Of a DNA stretch of 64,000 nucleotides, positions 1 through 8,350 are shown piece after piece. The position numbers were made by a program, and so were the translations under genes. Position 1 is the stretch's first letter, and every line of letters starts with the position of its first letter. The stretch covers positions 62,001 to 126,000 of the forward strand of contig NZ_JACJPP010000015.1 of the NCBI RefSeq assembly GCF_014696135.1, given 5' to 3'. Source of the DNA: Nodosilinea sp. FACHB-141. GTDB lineage: Bacteria; Cyanobacteriota; Cyanobacteriia; Phormidesmidales; Phormidesmidaceae. The notes beneath the pieces were generated by a model. The model ran no database searches. It saw only the letters and a list, made by a program, of their open reading frames with translations, and was not told where the DNA came from.

Positions 1-2
1 AA

Positions 3-1235
3 CTTAGCATTCCGACGGCTCAGACAGGTGACGCGATCGCCCATCTCACCCATTGCCCCCACATCGACGAAGTCTCCATCCTCAGCACCTGCAACCGTCT
101 CGAGATCCACATCGTGACCGAGGAAACCGAGCAGGGCATTCGCGAAGTAACCCAATTTCTCTCTGAACATAGCGGCCTGCCCCTCCACGAGCTGCGCCAG
201 CACCTGTTCATCCTGCTGCACCAAGATGCCGTCAACCACTTAATGAGGGTGGCCGCGGGCCTCGACAGTCTAGTGCTGGGCGAAGGGCAAATTCTTGCTC
301 AGGTGAAGCATGCCCACCAGCTGGCCCAGCAGCACAAAAGCATCGGCCGGGTGCTAGATCGCCTGTTGAAGCAATCCCTCACCGCCGGTAAGCGCGTGCG
401 CAGCGAAACCAGCATCGGCACCGGAGCCGTCTCTATCAGCTCCGCCGCTGTAGAACTGGCCCGCATGAAGGTGCCCCACCTGAACAGCTGCCACATCAGC
501 ATTCTGGGCGCGGGTAAAATGGCTCGCCTGCTGGTGCAGCACCTAGTTTCTAAAGATTCCTCCTGCACCATCACCATTCTCAACCGCACCATCGATCGTG
601 CTAATGAGCTGGCCAAGCAGTTCCCCGATGCCAACATTCGCACCGGTACCCTTGCTGCCATGCTGGAGACGGTTGAGGCCTGTGATGTGGTGTTTACCTG
701 TACTTCGGCCACCGAGCCAATTCTGGATCGCGACAATCTGGCCCCGCTGGTCAACAACCGCACCCTGATGGTGTTCGACATCTCGGTGCCTCTCAACGTT
801 CACACCAACGCCAACGAGCTGGACAACGTTCACGCTTTTAACGTCGATGATCTGAAGGCCGTGGTGGCCCAGAACCAGGCCAGCCGTCGCCGCATGGCTA
901 TGGAGGCCCAGGTGCTGCTCGACCAAGAGGTGGAGAGCTTTATGGACTGGTGGCGTTCCCTCGACACCGTGGGCACGATCAGCAGCCTGCGCAGCAAGGT
1001 CGAGACCATCCGCGAGCAGGAGCTAGAGAAGGCTCTGTCGCGCCTGGGCAGTGAGTTCGCCGAAAAGCACCAGGAAGTGATTGAGGCGCTGACTCGGGGC
1101 ATCGTCAACAAAATTCTCCACGACCCCATGGTGCAGCTGCGCGCCCAGCGCGACATTGAGGCTCGCAAGCGAGCGATGCAGACCCTTCAGGTGCTGTTTG
1201 ATCTAGAGACCACTTCCAACGAGAAGTACAGCTAG
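3..1235 (+). CDS. hemA: Glutamyl-tRNA reductase, 5' end outside window
   Basis: NADPH-dependent reduction of glutamyl-tRNA(Glu) to glutamate-1-semialdehyde, the first committed step of tetrapyrrole (chlorophyll, haem, bilin) synthesis. The frame is open from base 3, so the gene begins upstream; about 410 residues are visible and roughly 20 N-terminal ones are missing. The visible start carries the catalytic cysteine in the LSTCNRLE motif (about base 90-113). [14 protein letters not shown] block follows, then the NADP-binding ILGAGKMA segment and a C-terminal helical dimerisation part with the RRRMAMEAQ region. An internal ATG at 114 would remove the catalytic Cys and is not the real start. 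A strong hairpin lies just downstream. Identification is very secure. Confidence 0.97.
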   Translation, partial: LSIPTAQTGDAIAHLTHCPHIDEVSILSTCNRLEIHIVTEETEQGIREVTQFLSEHSGLPLHELRQHLFILLHQDAVNHLMRVAAGLDSLVLGEGQILAQVKHAHQLAQQHKSIGRVLDRLLKQSLTAGKRVRSETSIGTGAVSISSAAVELARMKVPHLNSCHISILGAGKMARLLVQHLVSKDSSCTITILNRTIDRANELAKQFPDANIRTGTLAAMLETVEACDVVFTCTSATEPILDRDNLAPLVNNRTLMVFDISVPLNVHTNANELDNVHAFNVDDLKAVVAQNQASRRRMAMEAQVLLDQEVESFMDWWRSLDTVGTISSLRSKVETIREQELEKALSRLGSEFAEKHQEVIEALTRGIVNKILHDPMVQLRAQRDIEARKRAMQTLQVLFDLETTSNEKYS

Positions 1236-1276
1236 CGAGACATCAGAACCTAGGTTTCTCTGGTGAAGACAACCCA

Positions 1277-1311
1277 GCCCTCAGGGATTTTGAAAATCCC
1301 TGAGGGCCTTT
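1277..1311 (+). terminator. Intrinsic terminator after hemA
   Basis: A perfect inverted repeat has arms at 1277-1291 and 1293-1307. It reads as an 11-bp GC-rich stem (GCCCTCAGGGA with TCCCTGAGGGC) closed by a TTTTGAAAA loop and followed by CTTT. It sits about 40 bp after the hemA stop. The short T tract is weak but the stem is strong. A bidirectional role is possible, but nothing converges on it. Confidence 0.8.
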
Positions 1312-1344
1312 GCGTACAGTAGGATTGAGGGGAAGGCTCGATCC

Positions 1345-1940
1345 ATGACTATGCCAACAGTTCTCAGCTCTTCAACCGATCAACGGGTAGCCTATGGCGA
1401 TCGCACCTGGGCACAGTTTAAGCTGATCCAACAGGGCTTGGAAGATTGCCCTGGAGTGCGTCTGTTTTACTACAACCGCACTGTGGAGGTGCTGACGCCA
1501 GGACGCGATCACGAGTTTTTTAAGTCGGTGATTGGGTTTTTGCTAGAACTCTTTTTTGTGGACCAAGGCATGACTTTTATCCTACTGGGTTGATGGATCA
1601 AGAGCGGGAGGGTGAGGCTTTTGCCCAGGCCGACGAGTCGTACTGTATGGGTGGCCCGAAGGCAATCCCTGACCTCTCCATTGAAGTGACTTTCACCAGC
1701 GGCAACATCACCAAATTGGCGCGGTATCGCTTGCTGGGCGTGCCAGAAGTTTGGTTTTGGGAAGATGGGCTGCTGAGTCTGTATCACCTGGAGGGCGGCG
1801 AGTATCAACGGATCGATCGCAGCCAGATTGCCGAGTTGTCGAGCCTAGATATTGAGCTATTTTGCCGCTGCGTGTTGATGGCCGAGACATCTCGCCTAGA
1901 GGCGGCTCAAACATTTCGGCGAGGGATTCAAGCTGCATAG
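1345..1940 (+). pseudogene. Uma2 family (DUF820) endonuclease, frameshifted
   Basis: Uma2/DUF820 proteins are PD-(D/E)XK-fold putative endonucleases that are greatly expanded in cyanobacteria; their role is unknown. The N-terminal 82 residues (1345-1593) and the C-terminal part (from about 1582 to 1940) are in different frames. The second part contains IPDLSIEVTF and a YRLLGVPEVWFWE segment typical of the family core. At the junction (1576-1593) the first frame reads TFILLG then stop. Adding one C near 1581 would give FIPTG and continue into the downstream frame, matching the usual family wording. A single-base deletion is therefore likely, either a true pseudogene or a sequencing error. The gene lies alone between hemA and ureG. 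Confidence 0.8.
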
Positions 1941-1983
1941 GCGGTGTAAGATATCGAGCATCCTGATGTTGGCTTAAGCGTAC

Positions 1984-2607
1984 ATGGCAAATCCCTTTCG
2001 CGTTGGTGTGGCAGGCCCGGTGGGCTCGGGCAAGACAGCCTTAGTAGATAGCCTCTGTAAGGCGCTGCGCGATCGCTACTCCATTGCCGTAGTCACTAAC
2101 GACATCTACACCCAGGAAGACGCCCAATTCTTAGTGCGCAGTCAGGCGCTCAGCCCCGATCGCATCGTTGGGGTTGAGACCGGCGGCTGCCCTCACACCG
2201 CCATCCGCGAAGACGCCTCAATGAATTTGGTGGCGATCGAAGATCTTGAAGCCCGTTTTGATCCCCTTGATCTGGTGTTCGTGGAGAGCGGCGGCGACAA
2301 CCTGGCCAGTACCTTCAGCCCTGAACTGGTCGATTTGACCCTCTACGTCATTGACGTGGCCGCCGGGGACAAAATCCCCCGCAAGGGCGGGCCGGGGATC
2401 ACTAAATCTGACTTTTTGGTAATCAACAAGATCGACCTGGCTCCTATGGTGGGCGCCAGCCTAGAGGTAATGGAGCGAGACGCTCTCAAGATGCGGGGCG
2501 ATCGCCCCTTTGGCTTTACCAACCTCAAAACCCAGGCGGGTCTAGCCACCATTATCGATTTTATTAGCTACCACGCAGCGGCTGAACCCGTAGCGTTAGT
2601 TCCTTGA
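1984..2607 (+). CDS. ureG: Urease accessory GTPase UreG
   Basis: GTP-dependent chaperone that, with UreD, UreF and UreE, delivers nickel into the urease active site. It is 207 residues long, the usual size for the family. The P-loop GPVGSGKT is at residues 11-18. The conserved metal-linked Cys-Pro-His motif appears in GGCPHTAIR, and ESGGDN and NKIDLAP (G4) follow. No other urease gene is in the window, so ureG appears detached from the structural operon. It lies just upstream of the urea transporter genes on the same strand, a sensible functional pairing, but the urt promoter in the gap shows that the two are probably separate transcription units. Identification is very secure. Confidence 0.97.
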   Translation: MANPFRVGVAGPVGSGKTALVDSLCKALRDRYSIAVVTNDIYTQEDAQFLVRSQALSPDRIVGVETGGCPHTAIREDASMNLVAIEDLEARFDPLDLVFVESGGDNLASTFSPELVDLTLYVIDVAAGDKIPRKGGPGITKSDFLVINKIDLAPMVGASLEVMERDALKMRGDRPFGFTNLKTQAGLATIIDFISYHAAAEPVALVP

Positions 2608-2764
2608 CTAGAGCTGTTTTAAGAGCGTCGTGCAGAGTTTTGGCAAAGCCCGGTTGAGGTCCTAGTGCCGATACATTCGTGGCGATCGCCCAAAATCAGT
2701 CTTTAGAAAGAGGTCACTCTAACTCACACATCTCAGAAACGTTACAAAGAAGTTGAGGCCTTTG

Positions 2765-2806
2765 GTACTCTAGGCTACATTTACTGCCAATCACACCTCC
2801 TAATAT
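2765..2806 (+). promoter_or_regulatory. NtcA-activated promoter of urtA
   Basis: GTA at 2765-2767, eight bases, then TAC at 2776-2778 match the NtcA consensus GTAN8TAC exactly. After 22 bases comes TAATAT at 2801-2806, a good -10 box (TAN3T). The spacing equals the known class II NtcA promoter layout (20-24 bases). The urtA ATG lies 69 bases downstream of the -10 box, with AGGAG at 2861-2865 as ribosome-binding site. Urea transporter genes are known NtcA targets in other cyanobacteria, so nitrogen-limitation control is well supported, although inferred here from sequence alone. Confidence 0.85.
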
Positions 2807-2874
2807 CCACTCTGACGGTCTACGTGATTTCTCGATCAGACAGTCTTCCATTAAAGAGTCAGGAGCGAGGTTGA

Positions 2875-4179
2875 ATGGTAACTCGATTTAATCGACGTAA
2901 GTTCTTGGTGTATGGGTCTGCGACCCTGGGCACCTCCATGTTGCTCAAAGCCTGTGGCGGCAGCACCACCACTGATACCGGTGCTACCGACGCTAGCACC
3001 GATACTGCCGCCGCCGATGGAGAAACCATTAAGGTGGGCATTCTGCACTCCCTCAGCGGCACCATGGCCATCAGCGAAACCACTGTGGTTGATGCTGAGA
3101 TGCTCGCTATCAAAGAAATCAACGAGGCTGGTGGTGTCTTAGGCAAGCAAATTGAAGCCATCACAGAAGATGGCGCCTCTGACTGGCCTACCTTTGCTTC
3201 CAAGGCCGAAAAACTGATCGATGACGACCAGGTAGCCGTTGTGTTTGGCTGCTGGACCTCAGCTAGCCGCAAGGCCGTGCTGCCCGTGTTTGAGTCCAAG
3301 GACCACATGCTGTGGTACCCCGTGCAGTACGAGGGCCAAGAGTGCTCTAAGAATATCTTCTACACCGGGGCTGCTCCCAACCAGCAGATTGAACCGGCGG
3401 TAGACTGGCTGCTCGAGAACAAGGGCAAAGACTTCTTCCTGGTGGGTTCTGACTACGTCTTTCCCCGCACCGCCAACACCATTATCAAGGAACAGCTGAC
3501 GGCTAAGGGCGGCAACACCCTAGGTGAAGACTATCTGCCCCTGGGCAACACCGAAGTCACCCCGATCATCACCAAAATCAAGGCTGCCATGCCCGACGGC
3601 GGCGTGATTTTCAACAGCCTTAACGGTGACAGCAACGTGGCCTTCTTTAAGCAGCTCCAGGGCGCAGGCATGGGGCCTGACCAGTACCCCGTAATGTCGG
3701 TGAGTGTGGCAGAAGAAGAAGTCCGTCAGATTGGCCCCGAGTTTCTGGTGGGTCACCTGGCGTCTTGGAACTACTTCCAAACCGTTGAAACCCCCGAAAA
3801 CGAAAAGTGGGTTGCCGACTTCAAGGCCGAATTTGGTGACGACCGGGTGACGAACGACCCCATGGAAGCCGCCTACATCATGGTTTACCTGTGGAAGCAG
3901 GCCGTGGAAGCCGCAGGCAGCTTTGATATTGCTGAGGTGCGGGCGGCGGCCTACGGTCAGAGCATGGCTGCCCCCGAAGGTACCGTGACGATGAACGCCA
4001 ATCACCACCTCTCGAAGACCGTACGGCTTGGGGAAGTCATGGATGACGGCATGTTTAACATTGTCTGGGAAACCGACGGCCCGATTGATCCGGAGCCCTG
4101 GAACCAGTTTGTGCCCGACACCATCGGTTTTGCCTGCGACTGGTCTGACCCCGCTAAGGGCGGTAAGTTTGAGGTCTAG
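2875..4179 (+). CDS. urtA: Urea ABC transporter, substrate-binding protein UrtA
   Basis: Periplasmic binding component of the high-affinity urea ABC importer. It has 434 residues, normal for UrtA. The N-terminus has a twin-arginine motif (R7-R8-K-F-L) and a lipobox-like LKAC ending at Cys27, so it is probably an exported lipoprotein. A Thr/Ala/Asp-rich linker follows, then the Peripla_BP_5/6 fold beginning IKVGILHSLSGTMA; the segment CWTSASRKAVLPVFE and the later NYFQTVETPEN are typical of UrtA. The ATG is supported by AGGAG nine bases upstream. It is the first gene of urtABCDE and is driven by the NtcA promoter at 2765-2806. Confidence 0.96.
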   Translation: MVTRFNRRKFLVYGSATLGTSMLLKACGGSTTTDTGATDASTDTAAADGETIKVGILHSLSGTMAISETTVVDAEMLAIKEINEAGGVLGKQIEAITEDGASDWPTFASKAEKLIDDDQVAVVFGCWTSASRKAVLPVFESKDHMLWYPVQYEGQECSKNIFYTGAAPNQQIEPAVDWLLENKGKDFFLVGSDYVFPRTANTIIKEQLTAKGGNTLGEDYLPLGNTEVTPIITKIKAAMPDGGVIFNSLNGDSNVAFFKQLQGAGMGPDQYPVMSVSVAEEEVRQIGPEFLVGHLASWNYFQTVETPENEKWVADFKAEFGDDRVTNDPMEAAYIMVYLWKQAVEAAGSFDIAEVRAAAYGQSMAAPEGTVTMNANHHLSKTVRLGEVMDDGMFNIVWETDGPIDPEPWNQFVPDTIGFACDWSDPAKGGKFEV

Positions 4180-4557
4180 GGTTAGGCTGTAGCCGCGATC
4201 GCGGCACTGTCGAACAGTAGTTTGGCGGGGGTGCAGCAAGCTGTGTCCCCGCCCTTGGTATAGAGTCGGTCAAATACTTAGGTAAGCAACTATTCTTGCC
4301 GTTTGGTGAGTTGCTAGAAGATTGAACTGCTCGACCTAGAGCTTTGGCTTTTTGCCTAGCTAATTTCTCAAAAAGATAAAGGGTAAAACAGCCCCAAGTG
4401 ACGGTAGAAATCAAACCTTTAACCAGGCAAAAATTGTAAAGGGTGAACATTTCTTCTCTGCGAGGCACCTTATATTCCACTGAGATTGTGCCCAGCTTTT
4501 ATGGCGGGTCAATTAACATTTGTTAAGTAGCGCGTTGTTCCTAAATCGGTAAAGGCT
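4180..4557. other. urtA-urtB intergenic region with hairpin
   Basis: 378 bases without a convincing gene. A GC-rich stem has GGCGGGG at 4224-4230 pairing with CCCCGCC at 4247-4253, about 45 bases after urtA. There is no T tract. It could protect the urtA 3' end or partly terminate, giving more binding protein than permease. A minus-strand open frame at 4154-4480 has no recognisable features and is treated as spurious. No second NtcA site was found by eye. Confidence 0.4.
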
Positions 4558-5730
4558 GTGTTGGAAGGCTTAATTAGTGGCCTTTTTAATGGCATTAGCA
4601 TTGGTGCGGTGCTGTTGATTGTGGCATTGGGCTTAGCGATCGTGTTTGGCTTGATGGGGGTCATTAATCTGGCCCACGGCGAACTGATGATGTTTGGGGC
4701 TTACACCACATTTGTGGTGCAAAATGCGGCTAAAAGCATTGGGGGGATTGCTCCTGATCTATACATATTTGCGGCCCTGCCTCTGGCGTTTTTGGTGGCG
4801 GCTTTACTGGGCTTGCTGCTAGAGCGAACGGTGATTCGTTATCTCTATGGACGTCCCCTAGAAACGCTGTTGGCCACTTGGGGGGTGAGCCTGATTTTGA
4901 TTCAGTTCATCCGCAGCGTCAGCCTGCCGATGGTGATTGGCCTGGGTATTTTTGGGGTGTTGTTTTTAGTTGGTCGTTGGGTGCTGACGCGCTACACCGA
5001 CTGGGAGCGCATTCAAGCCTGGGCCAACCCGGTGTTTTTGGGGCTGTCGGCGGCGATCGCGGTGCTGGCCTGGATTTTGATCGGCAATGCTGGCAGTACT
5101 AAGTTCTCGCGGGCCTGGTTTAGCACCCGCAACGTGGATGTCACGCCGCCCAGCTGGCTGCGGGGGGGCATCACCCTGGGCGATTCGCTGCAGTTTCCCT
5201 CTGCCCGACTGTTCATTATTGTGCTCACCATTCTTTGCTTGGTGGCAGTCTATTGGTTCCTCAACGGCACCGCCTGGGGGCTGCGAATCCGCTCTGTGAC
5301 TCAGAATCGAGGCATGAGTGCCTGCTTGGGCATTCCCACCGGGCAAGTGGATGCGATTACGTTTGCTCTGGGGTCTGGACTGGCGGGGATAGCCGGGTGC
5401 GCGGTGACGCTACTGGGCTCGGTAGGCCCTAACCTGGGGGCCAACTACATCGTTGATGCCTTCATGGTGGTTGTAGTTGGTGGGGTTGGCAAACTGGTGG
5501 GCAGCATTGTGGCAGCACTAGTGATTGGCATCACGACCTATCTGGTGGGGTCGGGCACCATGGCGCTGCTGTTTCCGCCGACGGGATTCTTTAAGCCTGC
5601 GTTTGACTTCTTCACCTTTTTTGCCACGACGAGCATGGCCAAGGTGATGGTGTTTGCGTTGATTATCGCCTTTTTGCAGGTGCGGCCCGCTGGGCTGTTC
5701 CCGCCGAAGGGCCGTTCGGTGGAGCTATAG
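4558..5730 (+). CDS. urtB: Urea ABC transporter permease UrtB
   Basis: First of the two membrane subunits of the urea importer (LivH-type branched-chain permease family). The 390 residues contain many hydrophobic segments. The N-terminal part has GLMGVINLAHGELMM, the family signature in the first half. A cyanobacteria-type central insertion follows (about residues 120-235, including DVTPPSWLRGG), and then the cytoplasmic GSGLAGIAG coupling region. The start is GTG at 4558; no upstream ATG is in frame. UrtC starts 4 bases after the stop, so B and C are co-transcribed and perhaps translationally coupled. Confidence 0.95.
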   Translation: MLEGLISGLFNGISIGAVLLIVALGLAIVFGLMGVINLAHGELMMFGAYTTFVVQNAAKSIGGIAPDLYIFAALPLAFLVAALLGLLLERTVIRYLYGRPLETLLATWGVSLILIQFIRSVSLPMVIGLGIFGVLFLVGRWVLTRYTDWERIQAWANPVFLGLSAAIAVLAWILIGNAGSTKFSRAWFSTRNVDVTPPSWLRGGITLGDSLQFPSARLFIIVLTILCLVAVYWFLNGTAWGLRIRSVTQNRGMSACLGIPTGQVDAITFALGSGLAGIAGCAVTLLGSVGPNLGANYIVDAFMVVVVGGVGKLVGSIVAALVIGITTYLVGSGTMALLFPPTGFFKPAFDFFTFFATTSMAKVMVFALIIAFLQVRPAGLFPPKGRSVEL

Positions 5731-5734
5731 GGCT

Positions 5735-6907
5735 ATGACTACAGATATTGCCGTTCAACCGCGTCGGGCCGCTAAGGCCAGCCAAAAGCGCAAGTTGATG
5801 ATTGAGGCGATCGCGGTTATTGCGATCGCCCTCATCCTGATTCTGATTATGCCGATGCTGCTGACGGGCTTTCGGCTGAATCTGCTGGGGCGTTTTTTGG
5901 CCCTCGGCATCGTGGCTCTAGGCATCGATTTAATCTGGGGCTTCACGGGCCTGCTCAGCCTGGGCCACGGCATCTTCTTTGGCTTAGGAGGCTATGCCTT
6001 TGCCATGTACCTGGAGTTAAACACTCTGGGCGAGGGGCAACTGCCAGAGTTTTTTGGCCTCTACGGGGTGACGGAGCTGCCCTGGTTTTGGCAGCCGTTC
6101 AACTCGCTGCCGTTTACGCTGCTGGCGATATTTACCATTCCGGCGATCGTGGCGGGGCTGCTGGGCTATTTGGTGTTCCGCAACCGCATTCGCGGGGTCT
6201 ACTTCTCAATTTTGACCCAGGCCGCCCTGGTGGTGTTTTTTAACCTGTTCAATGGTCAGCAAAAGCTGATCAACGGCACCAACGGTCTCAAAACCTCTAC
6301 CTCGGTGTTTATGGGCCAGCAGGTGGGCAGCGACGGCATGCGGATGTTCTTTTACATCAGCACCGTCATTGCGCTGATCGCTATGTACGCCCTCTGCCGC
6401 TGGCTTACCAGCGGGCGCTTTGGCCGCATGCTGGTGGCCATCCGCGATGACGAAAACCGGGTGCGCTTCTCAGGCTACGACCCAACGGCGTTTAAGGTGC
6501 TGGTGTTTGCGGTCTCAGGGGCGATCGCGGGTATTGCCGGTGCCCTTTACACGGTCCAGTCTGGCATTATCTCGCCCCAGGTGATGGATATCGCCTTCTC
6601 TATCGAGATGGTGATTTGGGTTGCCGTAGGCGGGCGCGCTACTCTGGTGGGCGCCGTGCTGGGTGCCGTGCTGGTGAACATGGCCCGCAGCCTGCTCAGC
6701 GAGCGCTTTCCTGACGTGTGGCTGTTCTTCCAGGGGGCGTTGTTCTTGATTGTGGTGACGGCGCTACCCGACGGCATTATTGGCTGGGGTCGCCGCCAAT
6801 TTGGCTCTGCGGTTAGCTCGGCCCTAGGCCTCACCCCTACAGACGTGCCCTACGCCAGCGATAGCGATTCGGTAGTTGAAGCTGTCCCCGAGTTCGCCGA
6901 AAAGTAG
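5735..6907 (+). CDS. urtC: Urea ABC transporter permease UrtC
   Basis: Second membrane subunit of the urea importer (LivM-type). It has 390 residues with a basic N-terminus before the first membrane segment. The family motif GFTGLLSLGHG follows, with LTQAALVV and the coupling segment SGAIAGIAGALY near residues 260-275. The C-terminus ends in an acidic tail. It begins 4 bases after urtB and is followed by a 180-base gap that contains an inverted repeat element before urtD. Confidence 0.95.
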   Translation: MTTDIAVQPRRAAKASQKRKLMIEAIAVIAIALILILIMPMLLTGFRLNLLGRFLALGIVALGIDLIWGFTGLLSLGHGIFFGLGGYAFAMYLELNTLGEGQLPEFFGLYGVTELPWFWQPFNSLPFTLLAIFTIPAIVAGLLGYLVFRNRIRGVYFSILTQAALVVFFNLFNGQQKLINGTNGLKTSTSVFMGQQVGSDGMRMFFYISTVIALIAMYALCRWLTSGRFGRMLVAIRDDENRVRFSGYDPTAFKVLVFAVSGAIAGIAGALYTVQSGIISPQVMDIAFSIEMVIWVAVGGRATLVGAVLGAVLVNMARSLLSERFPDVWLFFQGALFLIVVTALPDGIIGWGRRQFGSAVSSALGLTPTDVPYASDSDSVVEAVPEFAEK

Positions 6908-6918
6908 TCTGCTGAAAA

Positions 6919-7060
6919 GTAGGGTGGGCATTGCCCACTACTTAGCTGAGGCTTCCGCAGCCTAGCTCAGGCAACAGCCCCTTATCTGGGCATTGCTCAC
7001 CTAACTCAGCAAAGACCTCAATTAGCCCCACAGTCCAATGGTTGGCAGTGCCCACCCTAC
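6919..7060. repeat. Short element with terminal inverted repeats in the urtC-urtD gap
   Basis: GTAGGGTGGGCA at 6919-6930 is matched in inverted orientation by TGCCCACCCTAC at 7049-7060, bounding 142 bases with no gene. The left end continues into a small palindrome (TGGGCATTGCCCA). Similar cores occur at 37621-37639 and 38767-38778. The layout resembles a small non-autonomous repeat (MITE-like), but no target duplication was identified. It sits inside an operon, so it may form a stem in the urtC-urtD mRNA. Confidence 0.5.
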
Positions 7061-7087
7061 CCATCCACCCCCACCCATCCACCCACA
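7060..7087. repeat. CCCATCCACC-type degenerate tract before urtD
   Basis: A short run of CCCATCCACC units immediately precedes the urtD ATG. The same style of tract, in either orientation, recurs at 8219-8350, 12363-12419, 19964-20050 and 37704-37764. It leaves no classical ribosome-binding site before urtD. Confidence 0.6.
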
Positions 7088-8218
7088 ATGAGCACCAAAG
7101 TCCTAGAGATTAAAGACGTCACGGTCAGCTTTGATGGGTTTAAGGCCATCAACAACCTCAACTTCAGCATGGATGAGGGCGAACTGCGGGTGATCATCGG
7201 CCCCAACGGCGCGGGCAAAACCACCTTCTTGGACGTAATCAGCGGCAAAACCAAACCCACCGAGGGCGTAGCCTACTTCAAAGGTCAAGATCTGCGCAAA
7301 TACAAAGAACACGAAATCTCTCGTCTGGGCATTGGTCGCAAGTTTCAAACTCCCCGCGTCTACCTCAACCTCACCCCCCGCGAAAACCTCGACCTCTCCT
7401 GCAATCGCAATAAAAACGTCTTCTCCACGCTGTTCAAAAAGGCCCCGTCCGCCGAAAAGCGCACTGTGGGCGGCCTGCTCGAAACCATTGGCCTCGACCA
7501 CAAAGCCGACATCCCCGCCGCGCTGCTTTCCCACGGCGAGAAGCAGTGGCTTGAGATCGGCATGCTGGTGGCCCAGTCGCCCGACCTGCTGCTGGTAGAT
7601 GAGCCGGTGGCGGGCCTCACCGACGAAGAGACCGAGCAGACCGGCAAGCTGCTGATGTCGCTGGCCGAAAGCCACTCCATCGTGGTGATTGAGCACGATA
7701 TGGAGTTTGTGCGCCAGATTGCCCGTCAGGTTACCGTGCTGCACCAGGGCAGCGTGCTCTTTGAAGGCACCATGGACCAGGTGCAGACCGACCCCAAGGT
7801 GATTGAGGTCTACCTGGGCAAAGAAACCGGTCTCACCCCCGAGCAAATGCTGCTGCTGCGCATTGCCGCCACCATGGCCTGGGCCGACGACAACTTCGCC
7901 GATGTGCAGCAGGCGCTAATTCTCGATCGCCTCAGCCGCAAGTTTGCCCACGCTCCCGAAGAGCAGGCTGAGCTGCGCAGCGATCTCCAAAACCTGCTAG
8001 CCACCGAAATTCCCCTAGAAGACCTAGTACCTCAGCTCACTACCCAAGCCCAGCGAGAAGAAGCCCTCATGCTCAGCTACGAGGTAATTAGCTCGAACCA
8101 GATCAATCAAACCGAGGCCATAGTCTACCAAAAACTGCTGAATTTGCTCAGTTTGCCTCCCGAGACCGTCAGCCGCTTAGAAGCCGCCGCCTTAGAGGAA
8201 CTAGCTGCGCGGGGGTAG
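7088..8218 (+). CDS. urtD: Urea ABC transporter ATPase UrtD with TerB-like C-terminal extension
   Basis: One of two ATPases energising urea import (LivG-type). Walker A GPNGAGKT is at residues 38-45, an ABC signature-like LLSHGEKQWLEIGM at about 147-160, Walker B LLLVDEP at 167-173, and the switch His in VVIEHDMEF near 203. The ABC domain ends about residue 248. Residues 250-376 form an additional helical region with two half-repeats (AATMAWADDNF and a later VISSNQINQTEAI) that look like the TerB/tellurite-resistance fold. UrtD proteins in most bacteria are near 250 residues; longer forms may occur in other cyanobacteria. Function of the extension is unknown. Confidence 0.93.
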   Translation: MSTKVLEIKDVTVSFDGFKAINNLNFSMDEGELRVIIGPNGAGKTTFLDVISGKTKPTEGVAYFKGQDLRKYKEHEISRLGIGRKFQTPRVYLNLTPRENLDLSCNRNKNVFSTLFKKAPSAEKRTVGGLLETIGLDHKADIPAALLSHGEKQWLEIGMLVAQSPDLLLVDEPVAGLTDEETEQTGKLLMSLAESHSIVVIEHDMEFVRQIARQVTVLHQGSVLFEGTMDQVQTDPKVIEVYLGKETGLTPEQMLLLRIAATMAWADDNFADVQQALILDRLSRKFAHAPEEQAELRSDLQNLLATEIPLEDLVPQLTTQAQREEALMLSYEVISSNQINQTEAIVYQKLLNLLSLPPETVSRLEAAALEELAARG

Positions 8219-8350
8219 ATGGGTGGACGAGTAGATGGGTGGATGAGTCAGTTTACTATTCACCCCATCACCCACTCTCCTACCCATCCACTCTCCTACC
8301 TGTCACTCTCCTACCCATCCACCCTCCCACCCCCTTACTCCCCACTCCCC
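8219..8350. repeat. Degenerate short-repeat tract between urtD and urtE
   Basis: The tract reads first as GATGGGTGGA-like units and then as CTCCTACCCATCCAC-like units, so the two halves are roughly inverted with respect to each other and could pair. It is open in the urtE frame, but the translation is low-complexity Pro/Ser/Tyr and unlike any UrtE, so it is treated as an untranslated intercistronic repeat. Confidence 0.65.

Noticed and set aside
4154-4480. Minus-strand 108-codon frame between urtA and urtB
   Set aside because: No domain, no signal, overlaps the urtA end, and composition is unlike neighbouring genes.
8219-8350. N-terminal extension of UrtE
   Set aside because: Encoded by a short DNA repeat found in other gaps; translation is low complexity and unlike UrtE.
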